Positions 53,585 through 62,728 of a stretch of 64,000 bases of DNA are shown here, piece after piece; position 1 is the stretch's first letter, and each line of letters begins with the position of its first letter. The notes below the pieces were generated by a model that did no database searches, was not told the origin of the DNA, and saw only the letters and a program-made list of their open reading frames with translations. Position numbers and translations under genes: made by a program. The stretch is from Polaribacter sp. WD7 (lineage in GTDB: Bacteria; Bacteroidota; Bacteroidia; Flavobacteriales; Flavobacteriaceae): contig NZ_QPEJ01000017.1 of assembly GCF_003335085.1 (NCBI RefSeq), positions 496,001 through 560,000 on the forward strand, in the 5' to 3' direction.

Positions 53585-54613
53585 ATGGAACAAAAATCAT
53601 TCAAAAAACATTTTATAGTACTATCAATAGTATTGGTAATTTTATTTTTTGTTAATGTAAGCTTAGGTTCTGTTGCTATTCCTATAGATGATATTGTTAA
53701 CACTATTATTGGTAACTCTAGTTCAAAAGAAAGCTGGCAAACTATTATTCTTAATTTTAGGTTACCTAAAGCAATAACTGCCATTTTAGTAGGCTCTGGT
53801 TTATCTATTTGCGGTTTGTTAATGCAAACTTTATTTAGAAATCCGCTTGCTGGTCCTTTTGTACTTGGTATTTCCTCTGGAGCAAGTTTGGGGGTTGCTA
53901 TTTTGGTTTTAGGTTCATCTTTATTTGGTGGGTTGCTATTAACAAGTGGTGTTTCTAACTGGTCTTTACCAATAGCCGCTAGTTTAGGTGCTTTTTTGGT
54001 GCTTTTTGCAGTTATTATAACTGCCAATACTATACGAAATACCATGTCTATTTTAATTATTGGTTTAATGTTTGGTAGCTTAACCTCTTCTGTAATTAGT
54101 GTTTTGGCTTATTTTAGTGAAGCAGAAAGAATTCAGCAGTATTTATTTTGGAGTTTTGGAAGTTTAGGAAATTTAACTTGGAGCGAATTATCTGTTTTTG
54201 GTTTTATATATAGTATTGGTATTTTAGCTACAATATTACTTATAAAACCCTTAAATAGTTTTTTATTGGGAGAAGATTATGCGAAAAGTTTAGGTATCAA
54301 TATTAAAAAAAACAGAAACCTTATTTTACTAATTACTAGTATTTTAACCGGGGTTATTACTGCTTTTTCTGGACCAATTGCTTTTATTGGTTTAGTTGTA
54401 CCACACATAGCTAGATTGTTATTTTCTAGTGCTAATCATAAAATATTACTGCCTGCAGTTGGTATTTTAGGGGCTATTATTTTATTAATTTCTGATAGTA
54501 TTGCACAATTGCCAACAAGTGAATTTACCCTACCCATTAATGCCATTACGTCTTTATTTGGTGCACCTATTGTAATTTGGTTACTTGTTAGAAAAAAAAG
54601 AATGTATGTCTAA
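53585..54613 (+). CDS. FecCD-family ABC transporter permease
   Basis: A 342-residue polytopic membrane protein, about ten hydrophobic helices. 'RLPKAITAILVGSGLSICG' and 'NPLAGPFVLGISSGASLGV' near the start and the EAA-like 'GPIAFIGLVVPHIARLL' loop identify the BtuC/FecCD family for siderophores, haem or cobalamin. It overlaps the ATPase gene by 8 bp. The matching binding protein is not adjacent. The substrate is undecided. Confidence 0.92.
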   Translation: MEQKSFKKHFIVLSIVLVILFFVNVSLGSVAIPIDDIVNTIIGNSSSKESWQTIILNFRLPKAITAILVGSGLSICGLLMQTLFRNPLAGPFVLGISSGASLGVAILVLGSSLFGGLLLTSGVSNWSLPIAASLGAFLVLFAVIITANTIRNTMSILIIGLMFGSLTSSVISVLAYFSEAERIQQYLFWSFGSLGNLTWSELSVFGFIYSIGILATILLIKPLNSFLLGEDYAKSLGINIKKNRNLILLITSILTGVITAFSGPIAFIGLVVPHIARLLFSSANHKILLPAVGILGAIILLISDSIAQLPTSEFTLPINAITSLFGAPIVIWLLVRKKRMYV

Positions 54614-55406
54614 AAAACTCAATAAACATAACATTCTTAAAACTGAAAACCTCTGCATTGGTTATCAAAACAAAAAACATCAACAAGTTGTACTTTCTGA
54701 TATTAATATTGCTATTGAAAGCGGAAAATTGATTGCTGTTTTAGGAAAAAATGGAATAGGAAAATCTACGCTATTACGAACGCTTTCTAAAATCCAAAAA
54801 CCAATCTCTGGAAATATTTATTTTGAGTCTAAAAATATTACTACACTTTCTGAAAAAGAACTCTCTAAAAAATTAAGCTTAGTACTTACAGAACGTTTAC
54901 CAGAAAGTCAGTTAACCGTATACGAATTGGTTGCTTTAGGTAGACAGCCTTATACAAATTGGATTGATAAGCTATCTGAAAACGATTTTAAAAAAATTGA
55001 TACGGCCTTACAGCAAACAGAAATTTATCACCTAAAAAACAAACGTTTTTATGAGTTAAGCGACGGACAACTACAACGTGTTTTAATAGCAAGGGCCTTA
55101 GCACAAGATACAGAAATTATCATTTTAGACGAACCTACAGCTCATTTAGACCTACACAATACAATCAAAATATTTTCGCTTCTAAAAAAATTAGTTTCAG
55201 AAACTAATAAAACTATTCTAATTTCCTCTCATCAAGTTAACTTAGCTATTCAGTTGGCAGATTATGTGTTGCTTTTAAAAGAAAATAAATATGAGTTTGC
55301 AACACCAAAACAGCTCATTCAAAAAAAAGCGTTTACCAATCTTTTTCCAGAAGATTTGGTTTACTTTAATTCTAATTTACAACAGTTTATCATTAAAGAC
55401 ATTTAA
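54606..55406 (+). CDS. ABC transporter ATP-binding protein, FecE/BtuD type
   Basis: A 266-residue ATPase. ATG 54606 is preferred over an upstream TTG inside the permease gene. Walker A is 'LGKNGIGKSTLLRTL', the signature 'LSDGQLQRVLIARAL', Walker B 'IIILDEPTAHLD' and the switch His in 'ILISSHQVN'. It pairs with the FecCD permease directly upstream in an importer of iron complexes or cobalamin. The 8-bp overlap implies translational coupling. Confidence 0.92.
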   Translation: MSKKLNKHNILKTENLCIGYQNKKHQQVVLSDINIAIESGKLIAVLGKNGIGKSTLLRTLSKIQKPISGNIYFESKNITTLSEKELSKKLSLVLTERLPESQLTVYELVALGRQPYTNWIDKLSENDFKKIDTALQQTEIYHLKNKRFYELSDGQLQRVLIARALAQDTEIIILDEPTAHLDLHNTIKIFSLLKKLVSETNKTILISSHQVNLAIQLADYVLLLKENKYEFATPKQLIQKKAFTNLFPEDLVYFNSNLQQFIIKDI

Positions 55407-55450
55407 CTTTTATTTGTTTATTTTTGATGTTCTTAAAAACTCATTCATTC

Positions 55451-56458
55451 ATGAAAAAAATTATATTTCTATTAAGTGTAATTGCACTTACAGGTTGTGC
55501 TTCTAATATAGAAGCAACCAAATTTGCCAAAAGAATAAAAGCTAAAGATTTACAAAAGCACTTATATATTTATGCCTCTGATGAATTTGAAGGTAGAGAT
55601 ACAGGTGAGCCAGGACAAAAAAAGGCAGTTGAATATCTAAGAAATTACTACACAAAAAATAAAATTACTGCTGCAAAAGGAACAGAAAATTACTTTCAAC
55701 CCATCTCTTCTGCATGGTTAACCAATGCTTCTAGAAGAGGATCTTTAAAAGATTCGGAAAATGTATTAGCGTTTATAGAAGGTTCAGAAAAACCAGAAGA
55801 AATCATTGTAATTTCTGCTCATTTAGATCATGTAGGTACTGAAAATGGAGAAATTTATAATGGTGCTGATGATGACGGTTCTGGTACTGTAGCAATTTTA
55901 GAAATTGCTGAAGCTTTTAAAAAAGCAGCTAAAAAAGGAAACGGACCAAAAAGATCTATCTTATTTTTGCATGTTACCGGAGAAGAAAAAGGTTTATTAG
56001 GTTCTAGATATTATACAGAACATCCTATTTTTCCACTAGCCAATACTGTAGCTAATTTAAATATAGACATGATTGGTAGAGTTGATAAATTTCATCAAAC
56101 AGACTCTAATTATGTATATTTAATTGGTTCTGATAAGTTAAGTACAGAATTGCATGAAATTTCTGAAAATATTAATAAAAAATACGCCAATATCAACTTA
56201 GATTATAAATATAACGATGACAATGACCCCAATCGTTTTTACTATAGATCTGATCATTATAATTTTGCAAAACATAACATTCCTGTAATTTTTTATTTTA
56301 ACGGAACTCATGCAGATTATCATAAACCTACAGATACTCCAGATAAAATAAATTATGAGTTACTTGAAAAAAGAGCTCGTTTAATTTTTCATACAGCTTG
56401 GGAAATTGCTAACAGAAAAGAAAGAATTATAGTAGACAAAGCTGTAACTAAAAAATAA
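55451..56458 (+). CDS. M28-family peptidase lipoprotein
   Basis: A 335-residue exported zinc aminopeptidase-like protein. ATG 55451 begins a lipoprotein signal (MKKIIFLLSVIALTGC, lipobox LTGC); a TTG 27 bp upstream is less likely. Metal ligands read as 'ISAHLDHVG' (His), 'YNGADDDGSGT' (Asp), 'VTGEEKGLLGS' (Glu pair), 'NIDMIGR' (Asp) and 'FNGTHADYHKPTDT' (His). It should act in the periplasm or at the outer membrane. It follows the ABC transporter by 44 bp and may share its transcript. Confidence 0.92.
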   Translation: MKKIIFLLSVIALTGCASNIEATKFAKRIKAKDLQKHLYIYASDEFEGRDTGEPGQKKAVEYLRNYYTKNKITAAKGTENYFQPISSAWLTNASRRGSLKDSENVLAFIEGSEKPEEIIVISAHLDHVGTENGEIYNGADDDGSGTVAILEIAEAFKKAAKKGNGPKRSILFLHVTGEEKGLLGSRYYTEHPIFPLANTVANLNIDMIGRVDKFHQTDSNYVYLIGSDKLSTELHEISENINKKYANINLDYKYNDDNDPNRFYYRSDHYNFAKHNIPVIFYFNGTHADYHKPTDTPDKINYELLEKRARLIFHTAWEIANRKERIIVDKAVTKK

Positions 56459-56473
56459 GGTATTTATAAAAAC

Positions 56474-56506
56474 AAAAAAAATCACGCAAAATGCGTGGTT
56501 TTTTGT
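56474..56506 (+). terminator. Intrinsic terminator after the M28 gene
   Basis: ATCACGCA and TGCGTGGT (56481-56499, one G-T pair) form a short hairpin flanked by A-rich and T-rich tracts. Confidence 0.8.
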
Positions 56507-56571
56507 TCTAAAGATTGACATTATTCAAATAAAACAGAATTGTTTTTAGTGTTAATCATCATCAAAAAAAG

Positions 56572-57024
56572 TTAGACTCCAAACTGTGTTAGATGATGAT
56601 CTAAATGTTTATAAAGCATATTATTCCATTCATTTTTGTTTAGTACTCCAAAAGAGTGTGATTCTTTTCCATCAAAATGAGCAGCTCCTAATTCTTGTGT
56701 CTTGTATATATAATCTACCAAACGTTTTTTTTCAGCTAGAAACTCTTTTTCACCTGTAATGATAAACTGTGGGGCAGTTTTCCCATTTTTAGCATAAGGT
56801 TTATCAGAAACCACAACTTTTTTAATAAAGGTTTTTAAAATAAATCTTGTAAACGCATTTGGTTTTGGATGATTGTTGGTATACATCATTTCGTAAGTAA
56901 CGCAACAATGTGCTAGCATTTGTGCAACAGACATTTTACCCCAATTAGGTTGAGTTGATGCTGTTAAACTTTCAATTCTATCAATAACTTCTTGACTTCC
57001 TTTTTTATTAAAAATATCTTTCAT
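56572..57024 (-). CDS. DUF1569 (DinB-like) protein
   Basis: A 150-residue protein: 'NWGKMSVAQMLAHCCVTYEM' with a His in the first metal position and 'WNNMLYKHLDHHLTQFGV' at the C-terminus with the H-x-x-H-H pattern. This is the DUF1569 branch of the DinB four-helix bundle. The role is unknown; a metal-dependent transferase activity is possible. It lies 60 bp from the holA gene. Confidence 0.85.
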   Translation of the reverse strand: MKDIFNKKGSQEVIDRIESLTASTQPNWGKMSVAQMLAHCCVTYEMMYTNNHPKPNAFTRFILKTFIKKVVVSDKPYAKNGKTAPQFIITGEKEFLAEKKRLVDYIYKTQELGAAHFDGKESHSFGVLNKNEWNNMLYKHLDHHLTQFGV

Positions 57025-57084
57025 TTTGGTTGATTTTTATTTTGTTCACTAAAAAATACTATCGTAAACTCTTTGGGTGTAGGT

Positions 57085-58086
57085 TTAATGAAGAATTTTA
57101 AATAACAATTCTTTTAAAATATCTTTATTAGATAAATTGGCTCCTACTCCTTTACTCTTTACATCTGCATCTCGTAAAATTGCTATATTTTGGGCTACCT
57201 TTCTCATAGGATAATTTCTAGCAGCTAAAAAATACTCATCAACAAAATAAGGACTAACACCCAAAGATTTAGCAACCATATTTTTAGATTTATCTTGCAA
57301 ACCATGAAAAAGTAATAATTGAGTAAAAAAACTATTGAGTAATGAAATGGTCATTACTAAAGGATTATTTTTAGGGTTTTCTGCAAAATAATTGATTATT
57401 CTGTTGGCTTTTGTTGTGTTCTTTTCTCCAACAGCTTTTCTCAACTCAAAATTATTATAATCTTTAGAAATCCCAATATTTTCTTCTATATGTTGATCGT
57501 TGATGATCGTTTCTTTTGGAAGAATTAACATCAACTTAGACAATTCGTTTGCTATTTTACTTAAATCTGTTCCTAAAAACTCTACTAACATTTGAGCTGC
57601 TTTTGGCTCTATATGATATTTTTTTCCTCCTAAAACACGTCTAATCCAATCAGAAACTTGATTTTCATATAAGGTTTTACTTTCATATATAAGTCCGGTT
57701 TTTGCAACAGCTTTATGTAACTTTTTTCGTTTATCTAATTTCTTATATTTATAGTTAATTACCAAAATAGTAGTTGGCTGAGGATTTTCTGCATAAGACA
57801 CTAATTTTTCTATAGTTCTACTTAAATCTTGAGCTTCTTTAACAATTAAAACCTGTTTTTCTGCCATCATTGGATAGCGTTTTGCTGCACCAACAATATC
57901 TTCTACACTCACATCTCTACCATACATTACTTGTTGATTGAATCCTTTTTCAGACTCTTCTAAGACGTTTTCTTCAATAAAATCAGAAATTTTATCTATG
58001 TAATAAGGCTCATCTCCCATTAAAAAATAAATAGGCTTTAGATTTCCTTGTTTGATATTAGAAACTATAGTTCTTATGTCGTTCAT
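57085..58086 (-). CDS. holA: DNA polymerase III subunit delta
   Basis: A 333-residue clamp-loader subunit. 'NLKPIYFLMGDEPYYIDKIS' and the AAA-like sensor region near 'SDWIRRVLGGKKYHIEP' match the delta family, with the C-terminal collar helices ('LKELLFKILH'). It is divergent from the HsdR-N gene, separated by 17 bp, a pairing seen in many Bacteroidota from general knowledge. Confidence 0.92.
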   Translation of the reverse strand: MNDIRTIVSNIKQGNLKPIYFLMGDEPYYIDKISDFIEENVLEESEKGFNQQVMYGRDVSVEDIVGAAKRYPMMAEKQVLIVKEAQDLSRTIEKLVSYAENPQPTTILVINYKYKKLDKRKKLHKAVAKTGLIYESKTLYENQVSDWIRRVLGGKKYHIEPKAAQMLVEFLGTDLSKIANELSKLMLILPKETIINDQHIEENIGISKDYNNFELRKAVGEKNTTKANRIINYFAENPKNNPLVMTISLLNSFFTQLLLFHGLQDKSKNMVAKSLGVSPYFVDEYFLAARNYPMRKVAQNIAILRDADVKSKGVGANLSNKDILKELLFKILH

Positions 58087-58103
58087 TTTCTTACTTTTGA
58101 TTG

Positions 58104-58556
58104 ATGCAAAAACTCAATCTACCAACTTATCATTTTAAACTCAAAAATAGCGAAAATAAGACGCTTATTTTTGATAATTTGAGAAAAAAATACCTGGTCT
58201 TGACACCAGAAGAATGGGTACGCCAACATTTTGTTCGTTTTTTGGTTGATGACAAAGATTACCCTACCTCATTAATTGCTATAGAAAAGCAATTAACTAT
58301 AAACAATAGAACTAAAAGAACAGATATACTTGTTTTTAACAATATGGGGCATCATGATATTGTAGTGGAGTGTAAAGCGCCGTCTGTAAAAATAACTCAA
58401 GATACTTTTGATCAAATTGCGCGTTACAACCTAAAATTGAAAGCAAATTTTCTAATTGTTACCAACGGTTTAGAACATTATTATTGTAGAATGGATTTTG
58501 ATAATGAAACTTACATTTTTTTAAAAGAAATTCCTGATTACAAAAGTGCTCTGTAA
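58104..58556 (+). CDS. Stand-alone type I restriction HsdR N-terminal-like protein
   Basis: A 150-residue protein. ATG 58104 is used (TTG 58101 precedes it directly). The PD-(D/E)xK nuclease core is visible: 'RTDILVF' (Asp) and 'DIVVECKAPSVKI' (E-x-K), with 'LTINNRTKR' before them, as in the HSDR_N_2 family. No hsdM or hsdS is near, so a restriction role is unlikely. The divergent holA neighbour hints at a DNA-maintenance role, which is speculation. Confidence 0.8.
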   Translation: MQKLNLPTYHFKLKNSENKTLIFDNLRKKYLVLTPEEWVRQHFVRFLVDDKDYPTSLIAIEKQLTINNRTKRTDILVFNNMGHHDIVVECKAPSVKITQDTFDQIARYNLKLKANFLIVTNGLEHYYCRMDFDNETYIFLKEIPDYKSAL

Positions 58557-58646
58557 TCTTTTTTGCGTTTAAAAAACATCAATAGAGTTTGTCAAATTAA
58601 GAAAACTTTAGCCTAAAACTCAGTATTTAAGTGTAAATTCGCATCC

Positions 58647-59645
58647 TTGAAATTAGCAATTGTTATATTAAATTGGAACGGTAAAAAGCTCTTAGAACAA
58701 TTTTTACCATCTGTTGTGAATTATAGTTCACAGCAAGCAGATATCTACGTTGCAGACAATGCTTCTACAGATAATTCTATAGCTTATGTTAAAGAATTTT
58801 TTCCTTCGGTTAAAATTGTCAAAAATGCTACTAATGGCGGTTATGCCAAAGGTTATAATGATGCTCTGCAATCTATAAACGCAGACGTGTTTTGTTTACT
58901 AAATTCTGATGTTGAAGTTACAAAAAATTGGCTATTACCCATTATTGAAGTTTTTAAAAACGATGAAAAAACTGCCATTATTCAACCAAAATTATTAGAT
59001 TTTAAAAATAAAACAACATTTGAATATGCTGGTGCTGGTGGTGGATTTATAGATTTATTTGGATATCCTTATTGTAGAGGGCGTGTTTTTAATCACCTAG
59101 AAAAAGACAACAATCAATTTAATGATATTAGTGATATTTTTTGGGCTTCTGGTGCTTGTTTATTTATAAGATCTGAGGTTTATAAAAAAGTTGGCGGGTT
59201 AGATGAAGATTATTTTGCCCATCAAGAAGAAATTGATTTGTGCTGGAGAACACAAAACATTGGTTACAAAGTAAAATATGTTGGACAATCTACTGTTTAT
59301 CATGTTGGAGGAGCTACACTGCAAGAAACTAATCCGCAGAAAACCTTTTTAAATTTTAGAAATAGTTTGCTAAATGTGGTAAAAAATGTACCTAAAAAAT
59401 GGTTTCTATTTGTAATTTTTTCGCGTTTGATTTTAGATGGTATTGCTGGAATTAAATTTATTTTAGAAGTAAGACCTGTGCATACAATTGCCATTTTAAA
59501 AGCACATATGAGCTTTTATAAAAACATTTTACCTTTTTTAAAGAAAAGAAAAAAACTATCAAAAAAACAAAATTACAATTTACATACTAGTATTGTATGG
59601 CAACACTTTGTTTTGGGTAAAAAAAAGTTTGATGATTTAAATTAG
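58647..59645 (+). CDS. Family 2 glycosyltransferase
   Basis: A 332-residue GT-A glycosyltransferase. It starts with TTG 58647 because the first strand 'KLAIVILNWNG' follows at once. 'DNASTDNS', 'NGGYAKGYNDAL' and the DxD-like 'LLNSDVEV' bind the nucleotide sugar, and 'HQEEIDLCWR' is the rhamnosyltransferase-like catalytic ED motif. A hydrophobic C-terminal segment ('WFLFVIFSRLILDGIAGIKF') suggests membrane association. It may add sugars to a surface polysaccharide. A -7-like TAAATTCG sits at 58634-58641, 5 bp before the start. Confidence 0.9.
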   Translation: MKLAIVILNWNGKKLLEQFLPSVVNYSSQQADIYVADNASTDNSIAYVKEFFPSVKIVKNATNGGYAKGYNDALQSINADVFCLLNSDVEVTKNWLLPIIEVFKNDEKTAIIQPKLLDFKNKTTFEYAGAGGGFIDLFGYPYCRGRVFNHLEKDNNQFNDISDIFWASGACLFIRSEVYKKVGGLDEDYFAHQEEIDLCWRTQNIGYKVKYVGQSTVYHVGGATLQETNPQKTFLNFRNSLLNVVKNVPKKWFLFVIFSRLILDGIAGIKFILEVRPVHTIAILKAHMSFYKNILPFLKKRKKLSKKQNYNLHTSIVWQHFVLGKKKFDDLN

Positions 59646-59652
59646 TAAGACA

Positions 59653-60273
59653 TTATAAAACATCTAAACTACCCTTACCTTCTCTTATTACGTTGGGCAC
59701 ATCTTCTGTTAAATCTATAATAGTTGACGCTGTATTATCTCCATAACCACCATTTACAACAACATCTACTTTACTACGCCATTTCTCGTAGATGAGTTCT
59801 GGATCTGTTGTATATTCTAAAATTTCATCATCGTCTCTAATAGAAGTAGATACTATTGGGTTTCCTAAATGTGCTACTAAAGTTCTAATAATATTGTTAT
59901 CTGGAATACGAATTCCAACTGTTTTTTTCTTTTTAAATATTTTTGGCAAACTACTATTTCCTGGTAAAATAAAAGTATACGGCCCTGGTAGCGCTCTTTT
60001 TAAAATCTTAAATGTTGCCGTATCTATTTGTTTTACATAGTCAGATAAATGACTTAAACTATCACAAATGAAAGAGAATTTTGCTTTATCTATCTTAACA
60101 CCTTTTATTTGTGCTATTCTTTCTAAAGCTTTTGTATTTGAAATATCGCAGCCTAAACCATAGACTGTATCTGTGGGATAAATAACCAAACCTCCTTTTT
60201 TTAATATTTTTACAACCTTATCAATTTCTTTTTGATTAGGGTTTTCATTATATATTTTGATAAATTCTGCCAT
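59653..60273 (-). CDS. tsaC: L-threonylcarbamoyladenylate synthase (Sua5/YrdC)
   Basis: A 206-residue YrdC-domain protein that makes the intermediate for t6A37 on ANN-decoding tRNAs. 'GGLVIYPTDTVYGLGCD' (residues 28-44), 'KAKFSFICDS', 'ALPGPYTFIL', 'TVGIRIPDNN' and 'PIVSTSI' match the YrdC fold and its nucleotide pocket. It lacks the C-terminal Sua5 domain, so it is the short TsaC form. Confidence 0.93.
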   Translation of the reverse strand: MAEFIKIYNENPNQKEIDKVVKILKKGGLVIYPTDTVYGLGCDISNTKALERIAQIKGVKIDKAKFSFICDSLSHLSDYVKQIDTATFKILKRALPGPYTFILPGNSSLPKIFKKKKTVGIRIPDNNIIRTLVAHLGNPIVSTSIRDDDEILEYTTDPELIYEKWRSKVDVVVNGGYGDNTASTIIDLTEDVPNVIREGKGSLDVL

Positions 60274-60285
60274 AGATTAAAGGTA

Positions 60286-60320
60286 CAAAAAACTCAACTT
60301 AAAATTAAGTTGAGTTATTT
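60286..60320 (-). terminator. Intrinsic terminator after the OmpR-family gene
   Basis: AACTCAACTTA (60291-60301) and TAAGTTGAGTT (60306-60316) form a perfect 11-bp stem; on the minus strand it is followed by a short T-run (complement of 60287-60290). Confidence 0.8.
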
Positions 60321-60344
60321 TATAAGGGAAGTATTTAATATTGA

Positions 60345-61046
60345 TTAAGATTTATCTACCAATCTAAAACCTTCTCCATGTATGTTTAATATCTCTACAT
60401 TTTCATCTGTTTTTAAATATTTACGCAGTTTAGCAATGTAAACATCCATACTTCTTGAGGTAAAGTAATTATCATCTCTCCATATTTTTGTCAACGCTAA
60501 TTCACGTGGCATCAAATCGTTTTTATGAATAGCTAACATTCTTAACAACTTGCTTTCTTTAGGAGATAATTTTGTAGGTTCTCCATCTTCACCAATCGAT
60601 AAATGACGTAGTTTAGAGTTGAAAAAGAAACCTCCTATAGTAAATTCAAATTGTTCAGATTCTGTTGATTTATCTGTTTCTTTTCTTTGTAAAATTGCTT
60701 TTATTTTATGTAACAATACTTCAGAATCAAAAGGTTTATTTAAATAATCGTCTGCTCCTACAGCATATCCTTTTAACACATCTTCTTTTAAGGTTTTTGC
60801 TGTTAAGAAGATGATTGGAATTTCTTTATTGGTACTTCTTATATCTTGTGCCAAAGAAAAACCATCTTTACGAGGCATCATCACATCTAAAATACACAGA
60901 TCATAATCACTATTTTTAAACATGATTAAACCTTCTATACCATCTTTAGCATGTGTAACATTATAGTCATTTAATGCTAGATAATCTTTTAAGACTGTAC
61001 CAAAATTTGGATCATCTTCTACTAATAAAATTTTTTTACTTCCCAT
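60345..61046 (-). CDS. OmpR-family response regulator, RprY-like
   Basis: A 233-residue regulator. The receiver holds E10-D11-D12 and phospho-acceptor D54 ('CILDVMMPRKDG'), with 'IIFLTAKTLKEDVLKG' and 'DDYLNKPFD'. The C-terminal winged helix ('SPKESKLLRMLAIHKNDLMP', 'RSMDVYIAKLRKYLK') binds DNA. It starts 10 bp after the histidine kinase gene, its partner. The arrangement and sequence style resemble RprXY of Bacteroides. Confidence 0.93.
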   Translation of the reverse strand: MGSKKILLVEDDPNFGTVLKDYLALNDYNVTHAKDGIEGLIMFKNSDYDLCILDVMMPRKDGFSLAQDIRSTNKEIPIIFLTAKTLKEDVLKGYAVGADDYLNKPFDSEVLLHKIKAILQRKETDKSTESEQFEFTIGGFFFNSKLRHLSIGEDGEPTKLSPKESKLLRMLAIHKNDLMPRELALTKIWRDDNYFTSRSMDVYIAKLRKYLKTDENVEILNIHGEGFRLVDKS

Positions 61047-61056
61047 TTTATACTTT

Positions 61057-62625
61057 TTAAATTAACGGTAGTTTAACTGTAAATATGCTTCCTTTTCCTT
61101 TTTCACTTTCTACAAATACTGTTCCATGATGTTTATCTACAATTTCTTTTACATAAGCTAAACCTAACCCATGTCCTTTAACATCGTGTATATTTCCTTT
61201 TTGTTCTCTATAAAACTTATCAAAAACTTGTTTCTGAACTACTTTACTCATCCCAATTCCTTCATCTTTAATTTTAAAAAGAAAGAATTTATTGGTACTT
61301 TCTGTATACACATCAATTTTAGGAGAACCTAGAGAATATTTTAATGCATTCTCTAACATGTTTACAACTACGTTGGTTAAATGGAACTCGTTTCCACTAA
61401 TCTCTGAAGTAATCGCCTCAAAATGAGTGTTTATATTTCCTTTTCTATCTTTTATTAGTAGGTTGACGTGAGAAATAGCATCATCAATAATGTCGTGGAC
61501 ATCTACAGTTTCCTTACTAATTTCTATTTGATTCTTTTCTAATCTAGAGATTCTTAATACATTTTCTACTTGAGCATGCATTCTTTTATTTTCATCTCTG
61601 ATCATTTGAATGTATCTTAAAACCTTTTCATCATCACCCAATATTTTAGGATTTCTTATTGAATCTAATGCTAAATTTATAGTTGCAATAGGAGTCTTAA
61701 ATTCATGGGTCATATTATTAATGAAATCTGTTTTAATTTCTGATATTTTTTTCTGACGTATTAATTGATATAATGAACTTGAAAAAGCTATAATTATAAT
61801 AAAGATAAACAATAAAGAAAGTAGTAATATACCTGATATGCCTGCCAAAATATGTTCATTCTTAGTCGGAAACGTAACATATAGTTTATAATCTAACTCA
61901 CCATCGGTTCCATATATAAATGGATAAGCGTAACCATTTTCTGTATTTATAGTATAATATCCAGATTTTAATTTTGTTGCCAAACCATCATTGGTGTACA
62001 CGCCATACTTAAAATCAAGATCGATATCTCGTTTTTTTAACTCATCTGCAATAGTTTTTTTTAATTCTCTATTACTTATTCTTTGATGTATGGGTTTTAT
62101 ACTCAAAAAGTCTTTAAAAACCTCTTTGAACTGACTTTTTTCTACTGCTGCCATTCTCTGTGAAACAGAAAACCTACTTTCATCTGTATCTGTAAAGTAA
62201 TTGTCTACACCTTTTATATAGCTTGAACTAAAAAAATCTTTTTTACCTGAAATTCGTTTCCAAATAATTGTATCGTTGTCTAAAAAATCTGTAGGTAGTT
62301 TAAAATTTTCTTCTAAAATTGTGGCTCCAAAAGTAAATTTTTGTTTTGTTGTAGTATCTATTTGTTGAAAAAGATAATTTTTAATTTGAGCATTATCTGC
62401 AACTCCTTTATCTCTAATAATATTTTCAATATCTTTCTCTAAACTAGCTTCTTCTTTGTCTGCAATTCTTTGAGAAACACTACCCAAAGATTTTTGCACA
62501 TCATTTTTAAACTGTTCTTGTTTACTAGCTAATGCATTATTAATCCAATACACTTGTACAGCTATAATTCCTATAAGAGAAATACTCATTAAAATAACAA
62601 TGAGAATAAACATCTTCTTACCCAT
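61057..62625 (-). CDS. Sensor histidine kinase, RprX-like
   Basis: A 522-residue membrane kinase: an N-terminal helix (about 5-28), a large extracytoplasmic region with coiled-coil and beta segments, a second helix (about 262-286), HisKA with H307 in 'NNMTHEFKTPIATINLALDS' and an HATPase with 'NVVVNMLENALKYSL', 'DEGIGMSKVVQKQVFDKFYR' and 'GHGLGLAYVKEIVDKH'. No HAMP domain is evident. It probably phosphorylates the adjacent OmpR-type regulator. The signal is unknown. Confidence 0.93.
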   Translation of the reverse strand: MGKKMFILIVILMSISLIGIIAVQVYWINNALASKQEQFKNDVQKSLGSVSQRIADKEEASLEKDIENIIRDKGVADNAQIKNYLFQQIDTTTKQKFTFGATILEENFKLPTDFLDNDTIIWKRISGKKDFFSSSYIKGVDNYFTDTDESRFSVSQRMAAVEKSQFKEVFKDFLSIKPIHQRISNRELKKTIADELKKRDIDLDFKYGVYTNDGLATKLKSGYYTINTENGYAYPFIYGTDGELDYKLYVTFPTKNEHILAGISGILLLSLLFIFIIIIAFSSSLYQLIRQKKISEIKTDFINNMTHEFKTPIATINLALDSIRNPKILGDDEKVLRYIQMIRDENKRMHAQVENVLRISRLEKNQIEISKETVDVHDIIDDAISHVNLLIKDRKGNINTHFEAITSEISGNEFHLTNVVVNMLENALKYSLGSPKIDVYTESTNKFFLFKIKDEGIGMSKVVQKQVFDKFYREQKGNIHDVKGHGLGLAYVKEIVDKHHGTVFVESEKGKGSIFTVKLPLI

Positions 62626-62629
62626 GAAC

Positions 62630-62637
62630 CAAATTTA
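62630..62637 (-). promoter_or_regulatory. Minus-7 element directly before the histidine kinase gene
   Basis: On the minus strand TAAATTTG (62637 to 62630) ends 4 bp before the kinase ATG, a placement that would yield a leaderless or nearly leaderless mRNA. No clear -33 TTG at the expected spacing. Confidence 0.4.
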
Positions 62638-62728
62638 CTGCTTTCAAAATTTGATTTTAAGATTTTTAACCTAAATTAACAAATTATAGAAAAATTTAAG
62701 TAACTTTTAACAAAAACGTTGAATTTAT

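Noticed and set aside
58104..58556. Type I restriction-modification system
   Set aside because: No methylase, specificity subunit or helicase part of HsdR is present.
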